Shown here: positions 7,261-13,467 of the stretch, one piece after another
How the letters are laid out: every line of letters starts with the position of its first letter
How positions within the stretch are numbered: position 1 is the stretch's first letter
Source: Dehalococcoidia bacterium UBA2160
GTDB lineage: Bacteria; Chloroflexota; Dehalococcoidia; Lucifugimonadales; UBA1123
Direction of reading: 5' to 3'
Assembly (NCBI GenBank): GCA_002328865.1
Contig: DCWO01000008.1
Location: 1-15,254, forward strand
Length of the DNA: 15,254 nucleotides
Translations under genes and position numbers: made by a program
The notes under the pieces: model-generated
Seen by the model: the letters and a program-made list of their open reading frames with translations, nothing else
Told to the model about the DNA's origin: nothing
Database searches by the model: none

Positions 7261-8595
7261 TCAATCCGACGTACTGAACGCCGTTTCGCCACCCACCAGC
7301 GTCGCCACGACCGCGCCGTTGAGCGTCGCGCCGTGGAGCGGCGAGTTCTTGCCGCGTGAGATGAACGCGTCGGCGTCCACGACCCATTCGGCGTTCGGGT
7401 CGAAGATCGCCACGTCGGCTGCGGCGCCGGGTTTCAGCGTACCGAGGTCGGTTCGGCCGAGGAATCGGGTTGGCGCGGAGGTCATCTTCTCGATCATCGT
7501 CGCCAGCGGCAGTTGTCCGGCGTGCACCAGCGTCATCATCGATCCGAGGGCGGTTTCCAGCACGCTGATGCCGAATGCGGCCTCCTCGAACGTGCTAAGC
7601 TTCTCGACGCTGCTGTGCGGCGCGTGATCGGTTGCCACGAAATCGATGACTCCGTCGGCCAACGCAGCGACCATCGCCTGCATGTCCGGCGTCGCCCTCA
7701 ACGGCGGATTGACCTTGGCCGTGGTGTCGTAGGCGGCGGACGTCAACGCGCCGTACGGCGAGTTCTGGGTCTCGGCGCGACCCATGACCGCCTCGTCGGT
7801 GAGCGTCAGGTGGTGCGGCGTGACCTCGCACGTAACCGCGATGCCGCGCTCTTTTGCCTGACGAACCATTTCGACCGCGCCCGCGGTGCTGATGTGTGCG
7901 ATGTGAATTCGGCCGCCGACCATTTCGGCCAGCGAGATGTCCCTGGACACCATCGTCTCTTCGGCGGAGTTGGGCGCGCCTCGGATGCCCAGTCTGTTCG
8001 AGACCCAACCTTCGTTCATGTGGCCGCCGCGGAACAGCTCCGGCGTCTCGCAGTGGTTGATGATCGGCAGGCCCAGCGCCGAGCTGTAGCTTAGCGCTTG
8101 CCTCATGATGTTGGGATCGGCGACGGGGTTTCCGTCGTCGCTGAAACCGATGCATCCGGCTTCGGCTAGTTCGCCCATCTCAGCGAGTTCCTTGCCCAGG
8201 CTGCCTTTGGTGACGCACCCGATCGGGAGCACGCGGACGGCCCCTTCGGTCCTGGCTTTTTGCAGCACGTAGTCGACTGTCGCCCTGGTGTCCATGGTCG
8301 GGACCGTGTTGGGCATGGCGCACACCGTGGTGAATCCGCCTTTCGCGGCCGCCCTCGTGCCAGTCGCGACCGTCTCCTTGTACTCGAGCCCCGGCTCTCG
8401 CAGGTGACAGTGAAGATCGACGAAACCGGGGCAGACGACCAGGCCGGCAGCGTCGATTACCGCGGCGCCGTCCGGTGGAGATATCTGATCGTCGATGCCA
8501 TTGACGCGCCCATCCTCGATCAGAAGGTCTGCCACTCGATCCATCCCCTGGGATGGGTCTACGATTCGTCCGCCTTTGATGAGTGTTGGTGTCAT
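7261..8595 (-). CDS. pyrC: Dihydroorotase, class I
   Basis: Cyclises N-carbamoyl-L-aspartate to dihydroorotate, the third step of pyrimidine synthesis. The 444-residue amidohydrolase shows the zinc ligands in order: His62 and His64 in VDLHCHLREPG, Asp153 in IGFSDDGNP, His181 in INHCE, His231/His234 in IHIAHIS, and catalytic Asp323 in ATDHAPH. Asp153 in place of a carboxylated lysine is the class I feature known from Aquifex-type enzymes, which work in complex with PyrB. About 15 extra residues (around 271-288) precede the KVNPPLR motif. The ATG at 8595 overlaps the Nudix stop by 4 nt (ATGA). An open frame continues upstream to 8925, but that part is a shadow of the Nudix gene. Confidence 0.96.
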   Translation of the reverse strand: MTPTLIKGGRIVDPSQGMDRVADLLIEDGRVNGIDDQISPPDGAAVIDAAGLVVCPGFVDLHCHLREPGLEYKETVATGTRAAAKGGFTTVCAMPNTVPTMDTRATVDYVLQKARTEGAVRVLPIGCVTKGSLGKELAEMGELAEAGCIGFSDDGNPVADPNIMRQALSYSSALGLPIINHCETPELFRGGHMNEGWVSNRLGIRGAPNSAEETMVSRDISLAEMVGGRIHIAHISTAGAVEMVRQAKERGIAVTCEVTPHHLTLTDEAVMGRAETQNSPYGALTSAAYDTTAKVNPPLRATPDMQAMVAALADGVIDFVATDHAPHSSVEKLSTFEEAAFGISVLETALGSMMTLVHAGQLPLATMIEKMTSAPTRFLGRTDLGTLKPGAAADVAIFDPNAEWVVDADAFISRGKNSPLHGATLNGAVVATLVGGETAFSTSD

Positions 8596-8987
8596 GAGTG
8601 CTTTCCCGGTGAAGTCGAATTGGCGGACCAGATATCGAGGATGCCCCTCACGTGTGGGTACACAGGCGTGTCGTCCTTCCCGTCCCACCAGGTGAGGCCC
8701 CCCACTTCGCCGGTCGCCCGAGCCTCTCCCGAAGCCTCGACTCGAAAGACGTGATGGTCTTCGAATATGCCACCGAACATGAACAGGCGGTCGATGCTGA
8801 CTGCCTCCAAACCTGTTTCTTCGTGCAGCTCGCGGGCCATGGCCGAGACAGGCTCCTCTCCTGATTCGATGCCTCCGCCAGGCAGTGCGAACGTGCGTCC
8901 TCCGCGGTCGCGGACCAGCAGGCATTTCCCATCGCGCACCACGATGGCCGTCGCTCTTTGCCTCGCCATCTGGTCATTCCCGACCAC
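8592..8987 (-). CDS. Nudix hydrolase
   Basis: A 131-residue protein with a complete Nudix box: GGIESGE, then seven residues, then RELHEETGL, matching GX5EX7REUXEEXGU. These enzymes cleave nucleoside diphosphates linked to another group; the substrate is not readable here. Two starts are possible: GTG at 8987, directly after the pyrB stop and with GAGAGG about 7 nt upstream, or ATG at 8969, which begins MARQRATAIV. The outer start is chosen for the ribosome site. It ends in a 4-nt overlap with pyrC, so it is translationally locked between two pathway genes, suggesting a nucleotide-related clean-up role (inference). Confidence 0.92.
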   Translation of the reverse strand: MVGNDQMARQRATAIVVRDGKCLLVRDRGGRTFALPGGGIESGEEPVSAMARELHEETGLEAVSIDRLFMFGGIFEDHHVFRVEASGEARATGEVGGLTWWDGKDDTPVYPHVRGILDIWSANSTSPGKHS

Positions 8988-10073
8988 CTACCCGCCTCTC
9001 GTCGCGGCGTTTTGGCGTGCGGGAGTTGCCATGCCATACAGCAACGCCATCCTGATCGCTACGCCGTTCGACACTTGCTCTTCGATCACCGAGCGCGCTC
9101 CGTGGGCGACCTCCGGGTCGATCTCGACGCCTTCGTTCATCGGACCCGGGTGCATCACCAGGGCGCCGGGTTTGGCCAACACCAGCCGTCGTTCGTTGAT
9201 GCCGTACATCCGTGAGTACTCTCGAAGCGTCGGCAGATGGCCCGCGTGTTGGCGTTCGAGTTGGAGCCGGAGCACCATTACGACGTCGGCGTCCTCAATC
9301 GCCCGCTCGACGTTCGACTCAACCCGGACCGAGGCGAATGGGTGGCCTTCCTCGGATCGCCTGCCGTCCAGGAAATCGACCGGCATCAGAGTGGGCGGCG
9401 CACAGAGGGTGACCTGAGCTCCCATGGTCGTCAACCCCCAGAGGTTGGATCGGGCAACCCTACTATAGAGCGCATCGCCGACGATCGCGACCTTGATCCC
9501 GTCGATGTCGCCCAGATGGTTGTGGATGGTGTACAGGTCCAGCAGTGCCTGCGTCGGGTGCGCGTGCGTGCCGTCGCCGGCGTTGATCACGCACGAGTCC
9601 AGGTGGCGCGCCAGGAAATGGGGCGCGCCCGAGTGTCCGTGACGAATGACGATGATGTCGGCGTTCATGGCCTGGAGCGTTAAAGCCGTGTTGTAGAGGG
9701 ATTCGCCCTTGTTGGCGCTGCTGCTGCTTGCGGAGACGTTGATCACGTCGGCGCTGAGAACCTTGCCGGCTTGCTCGAACGAAACACGGGTCCTTGTACT
9801 CGCCTCGTAGAACAAAGTTACGACCGTCTTGCCCCGCAACGTGGGAACCTTTTTGATGTCGCGGTTGAGCACTTCGGTCATGGCATCCGCGTTCTGGAAC
9901 ACGCCCAGAATCTCCTCACGCGAGAAGTCGTCCATGTCGAGGACGTGGCGACGGCCAGACCGGGCCGCGGTACTGGGAGGGTCGACGGGGCCTGTCGGGG
10001 ACGGCGCCGAGAGCATGCTTGAGTCTTGTCCGTTCGTCCCTGGTCGCGTCTTTGTCTGTTCAGCGCCGGTCAT
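8988..10073 (-). CDS. pyrB: Aspartate carbamoyltransferase catalytic subunit
   Basis: Joins carbamoyl phosphate and aspartate to form carbamoyl aspartate. All main motifs are present in 361 residues: EASTRTRVSFE (STRTR at 92-96, carbamoyl phosphate site), SSANKGES (118-125), IRH (143-145), HPTQALLDLYT (172-182), VLRLQLERQ (267-275) and MHPGPMNEGVE (307-317). The first 40 or so residues form a Ser/Pro/Thr-rich tail that other PyrB proteins lack. The long start is supported by AGGAGG 8 nt before the ATG and by the 4-nt ATGA overlap with pyrR. No pyrI regulatory subunit gene is nearby. With class I PyrC it probably forms the DHO-ATC type of complex (family knowledge). It ends in TAG. Confidence 0.97.
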   Translation of the reverse strand: MTGAEQTKTRPGTNGQDSSMLSAPSPTGPVDPPSTAARSGRRHVLDMDDFSREEILGVFQNADAMTEVLNRDIKKVPTLRGKTVVTLFYEASTRTRVSFEQAGKVLSADVINVSASSSSANKGESLYNTALTLQAMNADIIVIRHGHSGAPHFLARHLDSCVINAGDGTHAHPTQALLDLYTIHNHLGDIDGIKVAIVGDALYSRVARSNLWGLTTMGAQVTLCAPPTLMPVDFLDGRRSEEGHPFASVRVESNVERAIEDADVVMVLRLQLERQHAGHLPTLREYSRMYGINERRLVLAKPGALVMHPGPMNEGVEIDPEVAHGARSVIEEQVSNGVAIRMALLYGMATPARQNAATRGG

Positions 10074-10636
10074 GCGTCATTCCTCCTGCCCAGCACGACT
10101 TCGTCCGTGCCGTCGATCTCAACCAGATGCACGTCCACCTCTTCGTTCCGAGAGGTCGGGACGTTCTTGCCCACGTAGTCTGCGCGGATGGGCAGCTCCC
10201 GATGGCCTCGGTCGACGAGCACGGCGAGCTGTATCTGTTTCGGTCTCCCAAAGTCGTTCAACGCGTCCATGGCCGCCCTAATGCTGCGGCCGGTATACAG
10301 CACGTCGTCCACGAGCACGACTGTTCGGCCTTCGATGTCGGGCAAGTCGGTGGGCTGCATGAACGGCCTCGATCCCCCGACGAGGTCGTCGCGATACAGG
10401 CCTATATCGACGGCGCCGACAGGAACCGTTTCGCCTTCGATCTCGCCCATCGCTCGCGCGAGTCGTTCGGCCAATGGGACGCCCCGGGTGTGCATCCCGA
10501 CCAGAACCAAGCTGGCGCCGCCGTTGCGTTCGAGTATCTCGTGGGAGACCCGCCGCAGGGCGCGTCGCATCTCGTCTGAAGTCAGGATTTTTCGTCCAGC
10601 CTCGGTCCGGCTTGCCTTTGACGCATCTTGGGCCAA
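10070..10636 (-). CDS. pyrR: PyrR: pyr operon RNA-binding regulator / uracil phosphoribosyltransferase
   Basis: Binds pyr leader RNA when UMP is high and causes attenuation; most members also have uracil phosphoribosyltransferase activity. The 188-residue protein shows the type I PRTase fold with the PRPP loop VVLVDDVLYTGRS (106-118), plus the PyrR-typical segments SHEILERN, GMHTRGVPLAERLA, DIGLYRDDL and LVDRGHRELPIRADYVGKN. The start is TTG at 10636: AGAGG lies 8 nt upstream and no earlier start is available. That ribosome site is inside the 3' arm of the attenuator terminator. It is the first gene of the operon and overlaps pyrB by 4 nt. Confidence 0.96.
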   Translation of the reverse strand: MAQDASKASRTEAGRKILTSDEMRRALRRVSHEILERNGGASLVLVGMHTRGVPLAERLARAMGEIEGETVPVGAVDIGLYRDDLVGGSRPFMQPTDLPDIEGRTVVLVDDVLYTGRSIRAAMDALNDFGRPKQIQLAVLVDRGHRELPIRADYVGKNVPTSRNEEVDVHLVEIDGTDEVVLGRRNDA

Positions 10637-10668
10637 TAAAAATACCTCTTACCTGTCAAGGCAAGAGG
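10635..10668 (-). terminator. Intrinsic terminator of the pyr attenuator, overlapping the pyrR start
   Basis: Read on the minus strand: CCTCTTGCC (10668-10660), loop TTGACA, GGTAAGAGG (10653-10645), then TATTTTTATT. The stem is 9 bp with one G-U pair and is followed at once by the U-rich tract. The 3' arm holds the AGAGG ribosome site of pyrR, and the U-tract runs into its TTG codon. It can therefore block both elongation and ribosome entry. Confidence 0.88.
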
Positions 10669-10734
10669 CTTGTGGTGTAGCATGTGCACGCGCCGGTGTG
10701 ATCGCACGCATTCGCTAGCGAGATGCCCCTTGCC
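10660..10734 (-). promoter_or_regulatory. Antiterminator pairing of the pyr leader
   Basis: GGCAAGGGGC (10734-10725) can pair with GCCTCTTGCC (10669-10660) over 10 bp with a single G-U. The second segment is the 5' arm of the terminator, so the two structures exclude each other. The first segment also serves as part of the lower stem of the PyrR-binding hairpin, which is the logic of Bacillus-type pyr attenuators. Confidence 0.82.
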
Positions 10735-10759
10735 AGCCTCGCAGGACTGTCTTAAAGGG
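10726..10759 (-). promoter_or_regulatory. PyrR-binding anti-antiterminator hairpin
   Basis: The minus-strand segment AGTCCTGCGAGGCT (10748-10735) fits the published PyrR binding-loop consensus ARUCCNGNGAGGYU at every position. It folds as an upper stem CAGTC/GGCTG with loop CTGCGA, an internal loop TAAGA/GC, and a lower stem CCCTT (10759-10755) with AAGGG (10731-10727). This upper stem, purine-rich bulge and lower stem match the Bacillus anti-antiterminator architecture. PyrR-UMP binding here would free the terminator arm. Confidence 0.9.
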
Positions 10760-10822
10760 AGACTAAGTATTCAACTGTTTTGCGGCGCCGCTGCTATTGT
10801 CACGGCCACCGTTTCAATCCCT

Positions 10823-10851
10823 ATTCTATGCCAAAACGCGGCCCCGCACAA
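10823..10851 (-). promoter_or_regulatory. Probable pyr operon promoter
   Basis: On the minus strand TTGTGC (10851-10846) and TAGAAT (10828-10823) are 17 nt apart. The -10 matches 5 of 6 consensus bases, the -35 only 3. Transcription would start near 10816, giving a leader of about 180 nt that contains the whole attenuator. Confidence 0.5.
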
Positions 10852-10950
10852 CCCCCACACCGGCAGATTGACGCCGCCATTGGCGAGTTTTGGCGACCAA
10901 TTTCGTGACCCGATCTGTGAGCGAGCCGAAGCGCGCTGCACGCCATCGGG

Positions 10951-10970
10951 CAAGCGCCGAGCAGCGCTTG
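10951..10970. promoter_or_regulatory. Perfect inverted repeat near the dehydrogenase promoter
   Basis: CAAGCGC (10951-10957) and GCGCTTG (10964-10970) are perfect inverted copies separated by 6 nt. The site covers the expected -35 region of the right-facing promoter, so it may be an operator for a dimeric regulator. No regulator gene is adjacent. Confidence 0.35.
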
Positions 10971-10975
10971 GCACG

Positions 10976-10984
10976 TGGTACAAT
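10976..10984 (+). promoter_or_regulatory. Extended -10 promoter for the dehydrogenase gene
   Basis: TGGTACAAT is an extended -10 (TGN plus TACAAT, 5 of 6 matches). No good -35 is found 17 nt upstream, which is acceptable for extended -10 promoters. The start would be near 10991, leaving a leader of about 225 nt before the dehydrogenase gene. Confidence 0.45.
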
Positions 10985-11044
10985 CGCATCGCGAAATCGA
11001 CCCAGCGAATGGAGACGGGCTCGGCGCGACGCTAAAGAGCGACA

Positions 11045-11153
11045 GGTGTTCTGATCCCGATAGAATCGGGGCCAAACCCCCTGAGCAAAGGCTCGGCGTA
11101 AACACCGAGGCCACCAGCAGGAGACCGGTGTTCTGGCCGTTTACGGCCAAACC
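11045..11153 (+). promoter_or_regulatory. Structured 5' leader with two flank-matched hairpins
   Basis: Two units share the same 9-mer borders, GGTGTTCTG and GGCCAAACC, around different hairpins. Unit 1 (11045-11078) holds CCCGAT-AGA-ATCGGG; unit 2 (11127-11153) holds the palindrome TGGCCGT-TT-ACGGCCA. Between them are GAGC/GCTC and CTCGG/CCGAG stems. AACACC (11101-11106) can pair either with GGTGTT at 11045 or with GGTGTT at 11127 (7 bp with AACACCG/CGGTGTT). This looks like a cis-regulatory RNA. I could not match it to a known riboswitch class; the stretch AGCAGGAGACCGG resembles the cobalamin B12 box only weakly, and other B12 elements are missing. Confidence 0.4.
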
Positions 11154-11216
11154 GCCTAAACCCAACATCGCCCAAGACGAACCGACGCCACCGCAGCTTA
11201 ACCAAGGGGAGTGAAG

Positions 11217-12308
11217 ATGCTTCAGAGATTCAAGGTCCCGAAGGATGACGAGGTCCGGGTCGCACACGACGCGCTCACTGAGACCGTGACGTCCATCTTC
11301 GAGAAGATGGGAGTGCAAGCCGATGACGCCGCGTTGGGCGCCGAGGTGCTTGTCGCGACGGACTTGCGTGGCGTCGAGACCCACGGCGTCTCGAACATGC
11401 TGCGATCCTACGTCGAGGGGTACACGGCCGGCACGCTGAACCCCAGGCCGGACGTAAAGGTGGTCAGCGACTCGCCCGCCATCGCGAACGTAAACGCCGA
11501 CAAAGGCTTGGCCGTCATACTCGGCCCCAAGGCGATGGAGATGGCCATGGAGAAGGCGCGGAACGTGGGCGTCGGCGTCGTCACGATGTCCAACGCCGGC
11601 CACTCGGGCGCCATCGGCCATCACGCCATGCTCGCCGCCAAGAACGACATGGTGGGCATGGTCGCCACATCCGGCGGACTGCTGGTCGTGCCGACATTCG
11701 GGGCGGAACCTCGATTGGGCACCAATCCCATCGCCATCGCGGCGCCCGCACGGAGCGAGCCGTTCCTGCTGTTCGACGCGGCGACGTCCGCGATCGCCGG
11801 CAACAAGCTCCGGCTGGCTGACCGAGTCGGCGCCTCCATGATGCCCGGCTGGATCGCAGGCCTCGACGGCGACCCGATCATGGACGAGATCAAGCTCCCC
11901 GAGCGCGGGCAATACTACCAACTCCCACTTGGCGGCACGCGCGAGCAGGGGTCGCACAAAGGGTACGGATTCGGCATCATGGCGGAGGTGCTGTCCACGA
12001 TGCTGACCGGCGACCTTCCGACGATGGTCGAGGGCAGCCCCGGGGGCAGCCATCATTACTTCGCGGCCTACAACATCGAAGCGTTCTGCGATCTCGAACA
12101 GTTCAAAGACAACATGGACCAGATGCTGGGCACGCTGAAAGCGACCAAGCCAGCTCCGGGCCACGACGCCGTCATCTACCCGGGAGTGTCGGAACACGAA
12201 GAGGAAGCGGAGCGTCGCCAGAACGGCATCCCGCTGCACAAAGAAGTCATCGAGTGGTTCAGCGACATCACCGCCGAGTTGTCGCTCCCAGCCCTTCGCA
12301 CGATGTAA
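11217..12308 (+). CDS. Ldh-family oxidoreductase (malate/L-lactate/ureidoglycolate dehydrogenase family)
   Basis: NAD(P)-dependent 2-hydroxyacid dehydrogenase of the COG2055 fold, which is unrelated to classical LDH/MDH. The 363-residue protein shows the family motifs: DLRGVETHGVSNM (His56), NAGHSGAIGHHA (127-137), LGTNPIAIAAP (167-177) and GSHKGYGFGIMAEVLSTMLTG (245-265). The substrate could be malate, lactate, sulfolactate, ureidoglycolate or a related 2-hydroxyacid; the sequence does not decide. The ATG at 11217 is preferred to the GTG at 11211, because AGGGGAG lies 5-6 nt before the ATG but directly abuts the GTG. It stands alone on the plus strand, behind a long structured leader, divergent from the pyr operon. 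Confidence 0.93.
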   Translation: MLQRFKVPKDDEVRVAHDALTETVTSIFEKMGVQADDAALGAEVLVATDLRGVETHGVSNMLRSYVEGYTAGTLNPRPDVKVVSDSPAIANVNADKGLAVILGPKAMEMAMEKARNVGVGVVTMSNAGHSGAIGHHAMLAAKNDMVGMVATSGGLLVVPTFGAEPRLGTNPIAIAAPARSEPFLLFDAATSAIAGNKLRLADRVGASMMPGWIAGLDGDPIMDEIKLPERGQYYQLPLGGTREQGSHKGYGFGIMAEVLSTMLTGDLPTMVEGSPGGSHHYFAAYNIEAFCDLEQFKDNMDQMLGTLKATKPAPGHDAVIYPGVSEHEEEAERRQNGIPLHKEVIEWFSDITAELSLPALRTM

Positions 12309-12621
12309 CGAAGAACGACCTGCCCGCGGGGGCATCCTAGCCTTCCACCGAACGAGGTTGTCGCGGAGCCGACGGCTCCGCTCTGGGACGAGTCCGGCGT
12401 CGAGTCTGAGTCGCAATTCTTGGGAGTGGAATGCACTTGCGGGGCGGCTCGTTTGGGCGAGTCGGTCTCGGACATCAAGAGGTCGCTTGGCCTTCAAATC
12501 CCGTGTAACAATGATGTCAAAGCTTGCAGGCGGAGGTCGAGCTCGAACTATTCAGTCGGGCGCCGATGTTCCCGTGGGTTGAATCGTACGGGAAATCTCC
12601 TGATCTCATGACCGGTAGAGC
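12309..12621. other. Convergent intergenic region with GC-rich hairpins, no gene seen
   Basis: This 313-bp gap lies between the ends of the dehydrogenase and GNAT genes. TGCCC/GGGCA (12321-12334) forms a short hairpin 12 nt after the dehydrogenase stop. GCGGAGCC-GAC-GGCTCCGC (12363-12381) is a perfect 8-bp stem. Neither is followed by a U-tract on either strand, so they are at best weak or Rho-assisted terminators. Short open frames in the rest have no ribosome site and no recognisable family. Confidence 0.5.
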
Positions 12622-13395
12622 TCATCGCGCGCGCCTGCGTCGCCATACCCTGAACTGATGGAAGTCGTCGAAACCCATGTCGCGGTACAGCGATTCTGCC
12701 ATTTCCGACGGACCCAGCACGGCTGGCAGTGTAGGAGCGCTGCTCAGCGCAGCCCATGTCATGGCCGTGCCCTAGCCGCGACGCCGATATGCCGGCATTG
12801 TCGCCACTCCGAAGATCCCCACAACTCCGTCGCTGACAACGCTGATCGACGCGCTTACTGCTTGACCGTCCACCCGGCCGACGAAGTATCGGTTATCGGG
12901 AGAGTCGAGGCTCGCGGGCGCGTGCCAGATCCCCGGATGGAACGCCCCAGAGCCCTCAAACCCTTCAAAGCTGGCTTTCTCGAATTCCTCGAGCGCATCC
13001 GGCGTTGTGACCTGTGATACTTCAAGCTCCGAAGGGGCGGCGACTGGAGGAACCGGACCGGGCGACCTTATGAGATAAGGCGCCGGCTCGACTCCGGTAT
13101 TCTGCGCAAGCTCAAATCCCAGTGGACCGAGGTATATCTCACTCCACCAGTCAACGACGTCGAGTCGGTCGTGCTCGCGAGCAGCCACGAGCTTTTCAAT
13201 TTCCCGAATCGCCGCGGATTTATCCCCGGCCGACCCCGGTGTCAGTGTGATCGCTTCGGGATGGATCACGGTCCCCGGGCCGGATTGCCAATAAGTCCAG
13301 AGCGAATCGGAATACCGGCATTCGATTCCGTGCGCGCGTAGCTGCCAGTCAGCCCACGCGGCCTGGTTCCTCGCTGCTGCCTCGATCAGGTCCAT
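12622..13395 (-). pseudogene. GNAT acetyltransferase gene interrupted by an in-frame amber codon
   Basis: From ATG 13395 (AGGTGG ribosome site 6 nt upstream) the frame reads 207 residues and meets TAG at 12774-12772. Beyond it the same frame runs 49 more codons to TGA at 12624-12622. The joined product would be 257 residues. The stop falls inside the GNAT acetyl-CoA loop: GVATMPAYRRRG, stop, GTAMTWAAL, which matches the RxxGxG/A motif with the stop where Tyr or another residue normally stands. The downstream part ends with the family-typical LYRDMGFDDFHQFRVW. One base change from TAC or TAT would explain it, so this is a recent nonsense mutation, a strain variant or a sequencing error. The N-terminal 120 or so residues form a less conserved partner domain. 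The gene lies 72 nt after the MFS gene. The substrate is unknown. Confidence 0.82.
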
Positions 13396-13467
13396 CGGAT
13401 TCCACCTTTATCCCATCCGGCCCAACAAACTTGACCGGAGTCTTCCACCCACTGACGCGCCTGATGA

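Noticed and set aside
8596..8925. Upstream extension of the pyrC frame to a 554-residue protein
   Set aside because: This part is antiframe shadow of the Nudix gene; the ATG at 8595 matches the family N-terminus and overlaps the Nudix stop by 4 nt.
11112..11128. Possible cobalamin riboswitch from AGCAGGAGACCGG
   Set aside because: The B12-box match is only partial and the other conserved parts of the aptamer (GGTG-AA-TCC segment and the GCAACTG or CCACTG core) are missing.
10821..12497. Long minus-strand open frame (558 codons) over the dehydrogenase gene
   Set aside because: It is the shadow of the plus-strand Ldh-family gene in GC-rich DNA and has no recognisable domain.
12420..12611. 63-codon plus-strand ORF with several cysteines in the convergent gap
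   Set aside because: No ribosome site, no recognisable family, and its end overlaps nothing functional; not enough support for a gene.
12545..12612. tRNA-like stretch (GGGTTGAATCG) in the convergent gap
   Set aside because: No cloverleaf can be built: no matching acceptor stem, D-arm or anticodon arm around it.
12548..12757. Separate 69-codon ORF downstream of the GNAT stop
   Set aside because: It is out of frame with the GNAT gene; the GNAT continuation in the original frame gives clear family sequence, so this frame is a shadow.
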